NCBI GenBank assembly: GCA_002305435.1
Contig: DBQZ01000026.1
Location: forward strand, 11,734-17,963
From: Clostridiales bacterium UBA1381
Lineage (GTDB): Bacteria; Bacillota; Clostridia; UBA1381
Direction: 5' to 3'
DNA: 6,230 bases
Part shown: piece by piece, positions 4,809 through 6,230 of the stretch
Layout: every line of letters starts with the position of its first letter
Position numbering within the stretch: the stretch's first letter is position 1
Notes under the pieces: generated by a model
What the model was told of the DNA's origin: nothing
Database searches by the model: none
What the model saw: only the letters and a program-made list of their open reading frames with translations
Made by a program: the position numbers and the translations under genes

Positions 4809-6083
4809 ATGAATAAAAAAGCGGCTGCGGCCGTGATTTTGATAGTCCTGCCGACTGCATGGCAATCTTTTGCAGCGGGGGAATACAGCGGCTGGCCTTT
4901 GGGGACAGACGAGGGAGTGTTCGAGAATATCGCCCCCGAAGAGGGGCTTGATTACTATTACCCTCCGGAAAACGGCGCATGGGATTGGGAGATACCGCTT
5001 GATAAAACCGTCTACGGTGATTTCTGCTTTGATAAGGAGGAGGGAGAGATTACCGCCTATACCGGCTCCGGCGGCTATGTGGAAATACCGCAGGAGATAG
5101 ACGGGGTTAGAGTAAAAAGCATCTATGGCGGCGGGCAGTTCCGCACGAGAAGCGGTGGGGGTCAGGCAAACACAGTGCTTGAGCGTTCCGGCGCATTTAC
5201 GGGCGAATATCCGATGGGGCTTTATGTGAAAGTCCCCGAGGGGGTAGTGGCTATAGACGGCTGCGCCTTTTATAACAGCGGGCTTTCGGGCATTGAGCTG
5301 CCGGAGAGCTTGCAGACGATAGGGGCATTTTCGTTTGCCGGTACGGATATTTCCGAGATAGAGTTGCCGAATACCATAAAGACGCTGCCGGCGGGGGTGT
5401 TTTGTGATACGAAGCTTAAGAACGTGACGCTTCCCGACAGTGTAGAAACGGTCGGCGGTTCGCTGTTTTATACCGAATCGCAGATAAGCGGCCGGTCGCC
5501 TCTTTATTATACGGAGAGAGCGGGGGCGTTTTCACGCTGTTTTGAGCTGGAGAGCGTTGTTTTGGGTGAGAATACAAAGACTATAGGCGAATATGCCTTT
5601 TCCTACTGTACGTCTCTTGAGCGTATTTTTATACCGGAAAGCGTACAGCGGATAGATAAGACTGCATTTTTCCACACAGATAATGTGACAATATACACTA
5701 AGAGTGGTTCTTTTGCAGAGAAATTTGCCCGTGCAAACGGTATCAGCGTCCGCTGTTTTGAGGGCGGAGATGATTTGAGTGAATATGAGATACCGGCTGT
5801 AGAGATTGACGGGCAGACGGCGGAGATTGGTGTTGAGATAAAAAATAATTTTGGCGATGGGGGCTGTCTTATCACTGCGGCCTATGACGAAAACGGCGTA
5901 CTTATTGACGTTAGGGCCGATGAGGAGTTTTTGGACAGTATTGATTGGATGGAAACTGAGTGGTATAAGAGAACGGTAAAGGCGGACGGGGACATATCCC
6001 GCATAAGGGCGTTTATCTGGGATGAGGCAGGGAGGCTTGAGCCGCTTTGCCTGAGCGCAGAGGGCGTTATCAATAATATATGA
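4809..6083 (+). CDS. Secreted BspA-like leucine-rich repeat protein
   Basis: A 424-residue protein of unknown specific function. Residues 1-22 look like a Sec signal peptide: MNKK, a hydrophobic stretch (AAAAVILIVLP), and S-F-A before a likely cleavage after Ala22. There is no lipobox Cys, LPxTG or later membrane span, so it is probably released or loosely held at the surface. From about residue 79 a BspA-type (LRR_5) array begins with ITAYTGSGGYVEIP and DGVRVKSI, and repeats units like VPEGVVAIDGCAF, LPESLQTIGAFSF, LPDSVETVGGSLF, TKTIGEYAF and IPESVQRIDKTAF to about 290. A SGSFAEKFARANGI cap follows (299-312). A C-terminal module (about 328-415) ends in IRAFIWDEAGRLEPLC, a type I recall from clostridial secreted proteins. 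Two units carry loops of about 20 residues ending ERSGAF or ERAGAF. ATA supplies 18 of 33 Ile codons, less than in tsaD. BspA-like proteins elsewhere bind host or surface ligands; here that is only a possibility. Confidence 0.85.
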   Translation: MNKKAAAAVILIVLPTAWQSFAAGEYSGWPLGTDEGVFENIAPEEGLDYYYPPENGAWDWEIPLDKTVYGDFCFDKEEGEITAYTGSGGYVEIPQEIDGVRVKSIYGGGQFRTRSGGGQANTVLERSGAFTGEYPMGLYVKVPEGVVAIDGCAFYNSGLSGIELPESLQTIGAFSFAGTDISEIELPNTIKTLPAGVFCDTKLKNVTLPDSVETVGGSLFYTESQISGRSPLYYTERAGAFSRCFELESVVLGENTKTIGEYAFSYCTSLERIFIPESVQRIDKTAFFHTDNVTIYTKSGSFAEKFARANGISVRCFEGGDDLSEYEIPAVEIDGQTAEIGVEIKNNFGDGGCLITAAYDENGVLIDVRADEEFLDSIDWMETEWYKRTVKADGDISRIRAFIWDEAGRLEPLCLSAEGVINNI

Positions 6084-6087
6084 GGTG
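6082..6087 (+). promoter_or_regulatory. Ribosome binding site of ddl
   Basis: GAGGTG overlaps the TGA stop of the LRR gene and lies 6 bases before the ddl ATG at 6094. With no room for a promoter in the 10-base gap, ddl is probably translated from a message that also covers the LRR gene. Confidence 0.7.
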
Positions 6088-6093
6088 ACACTA

Positions 6094-6230
6094 ATGGAAA
6101 AGCAACAGATATGCGTACTCTTCGGCGGCAGATCGCCGGAGCATGAAATTTCGGAAATATCGGCTCAGTCGGTGATAAAAAATCTCGACAAGAGCCGCTA
6201 CGATATACATATGATAGGCATAACCTCCGA
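6094..6230 (+). CDS. ddl: D-alanine-D-alanine ligase, 5' end only
   Basis: The first 45 codons are present and the frame is open to the window edge. The N-terminus ICVLFGGRSPEHEISEISAQ (6-25) is the Ddl signature: the first strand of the ATP-grasp preATP domain with the GGxSxEHExS loop, followed by SVIKNL and a YDIHMIGIT strand. Ddl joins two D-alanines with ATP to give the dipeptide used by MurF for peptidoglycan precursors in the cytoplasm. The ATP-binding and catalytic domains lie outside the window, so whether it is a D-Ala-D-Ala or a D-Ala-D-Lac/D-Ser type cannot be judged. It follows the LRR gene by 10 bases with its ribosome binding site over that gene's stop. Confidence 0.9.
   Translation, partial: MEKQQICVLFGGRSPEHEISEISAQSVIKNLDKSRYDIHMIGITS

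Noticed and set aside
4809..6083. LRR gene as recent horizontal acquisition
   Set aside because: Its ATA share of Ile codons (18 of 33) is lower than in tsaD, but it still prefers ATA, has similar composition, and there are no flanking repeats. The difference is small and may reflect expression level or protein type.
1..6230. tRNA, rRNA, riboswitch, CRISPR, insertion sequence or phage elements
   Set aside because: The gaps between genes are all under 60 bases and none contains a long inverted repeat, tRNA-like cloverleaf or regularly spaced repeat; no transposase or integrase frame is present.

Overview
The window looks like chromosomal housekeeping DNA from an anaerobic Bacillota, most likely class Clostridia. 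The evidence is the gene set and order (a tsaC/ywlE pair, rimI-tsaD, lspA-rluD, a clostridial-type BspA-like leucine-rich repeat protein, ddl), the strong AGGAG-type ribosome binding sites, and the base composition of roughly half G+C with a striking preference for the isoleucine codon ATA. No genus can be named from this alone. Every supported gene is on the + strand, and there is no RNA gene, mobile element, CRISPR array or phage sequence.

Layout. The 3' end of a tsaC/sua5-type threonylcarbamoyl-AMP synthase gene enters from the left (1-282). It is followed by a low-molecular-weight phosphatase of the YwlE arginine-phosphatase type (310-768), the N-acetyltransferase rimI (755-1219) and the t6A-synthesis protein tsaD (1220-2221). 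After a 28-base gap come aroB (2250-3338), the lipoprotein signal peptidase lspA (3335-3826) and the pseudouridine synthase rluD (3814-4749). A 59-base AT-rich gap holds the one convincing promoter of the window. It precedes a secreted BspA-like leucine-rich repeat protein (4809-6083), whose stop lies 10 bases before the start of a D-alanine-D-alanine ligase gene (6094 onward, cut by the window edge).

How the genes fit together. Genes 1-7 are packed with overlaps, abutting stops and starts or gaps of under 30 bases, so they probably form one translationally coupled operon. Two members (tsaC, tsaD) act at the first and last steps of tRNA t6A37 synthesis. rimI is the usual companion of tsaD, while the customary tsaB is absent from this stretch. 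aroB serves aromatic amino acid synthesis, lspA lipoprotein maturation and rluD rRNA modification. The LRR gene and ddl appear to be a second unit that starts from the promoter at 4765-4793, possibly also reached by read-through.

I found no undescribed multi-gene system. The points worth a second look are local: the arginine-phosphatase signature in YwlE, the promoter whose -10 box abuts the ribosome binding site of the LRR gene, an 11-base tandem repeat just upstream of it, tiny start-stop reading frames in two leaders, and two similar loop insertions in the LRR protein.
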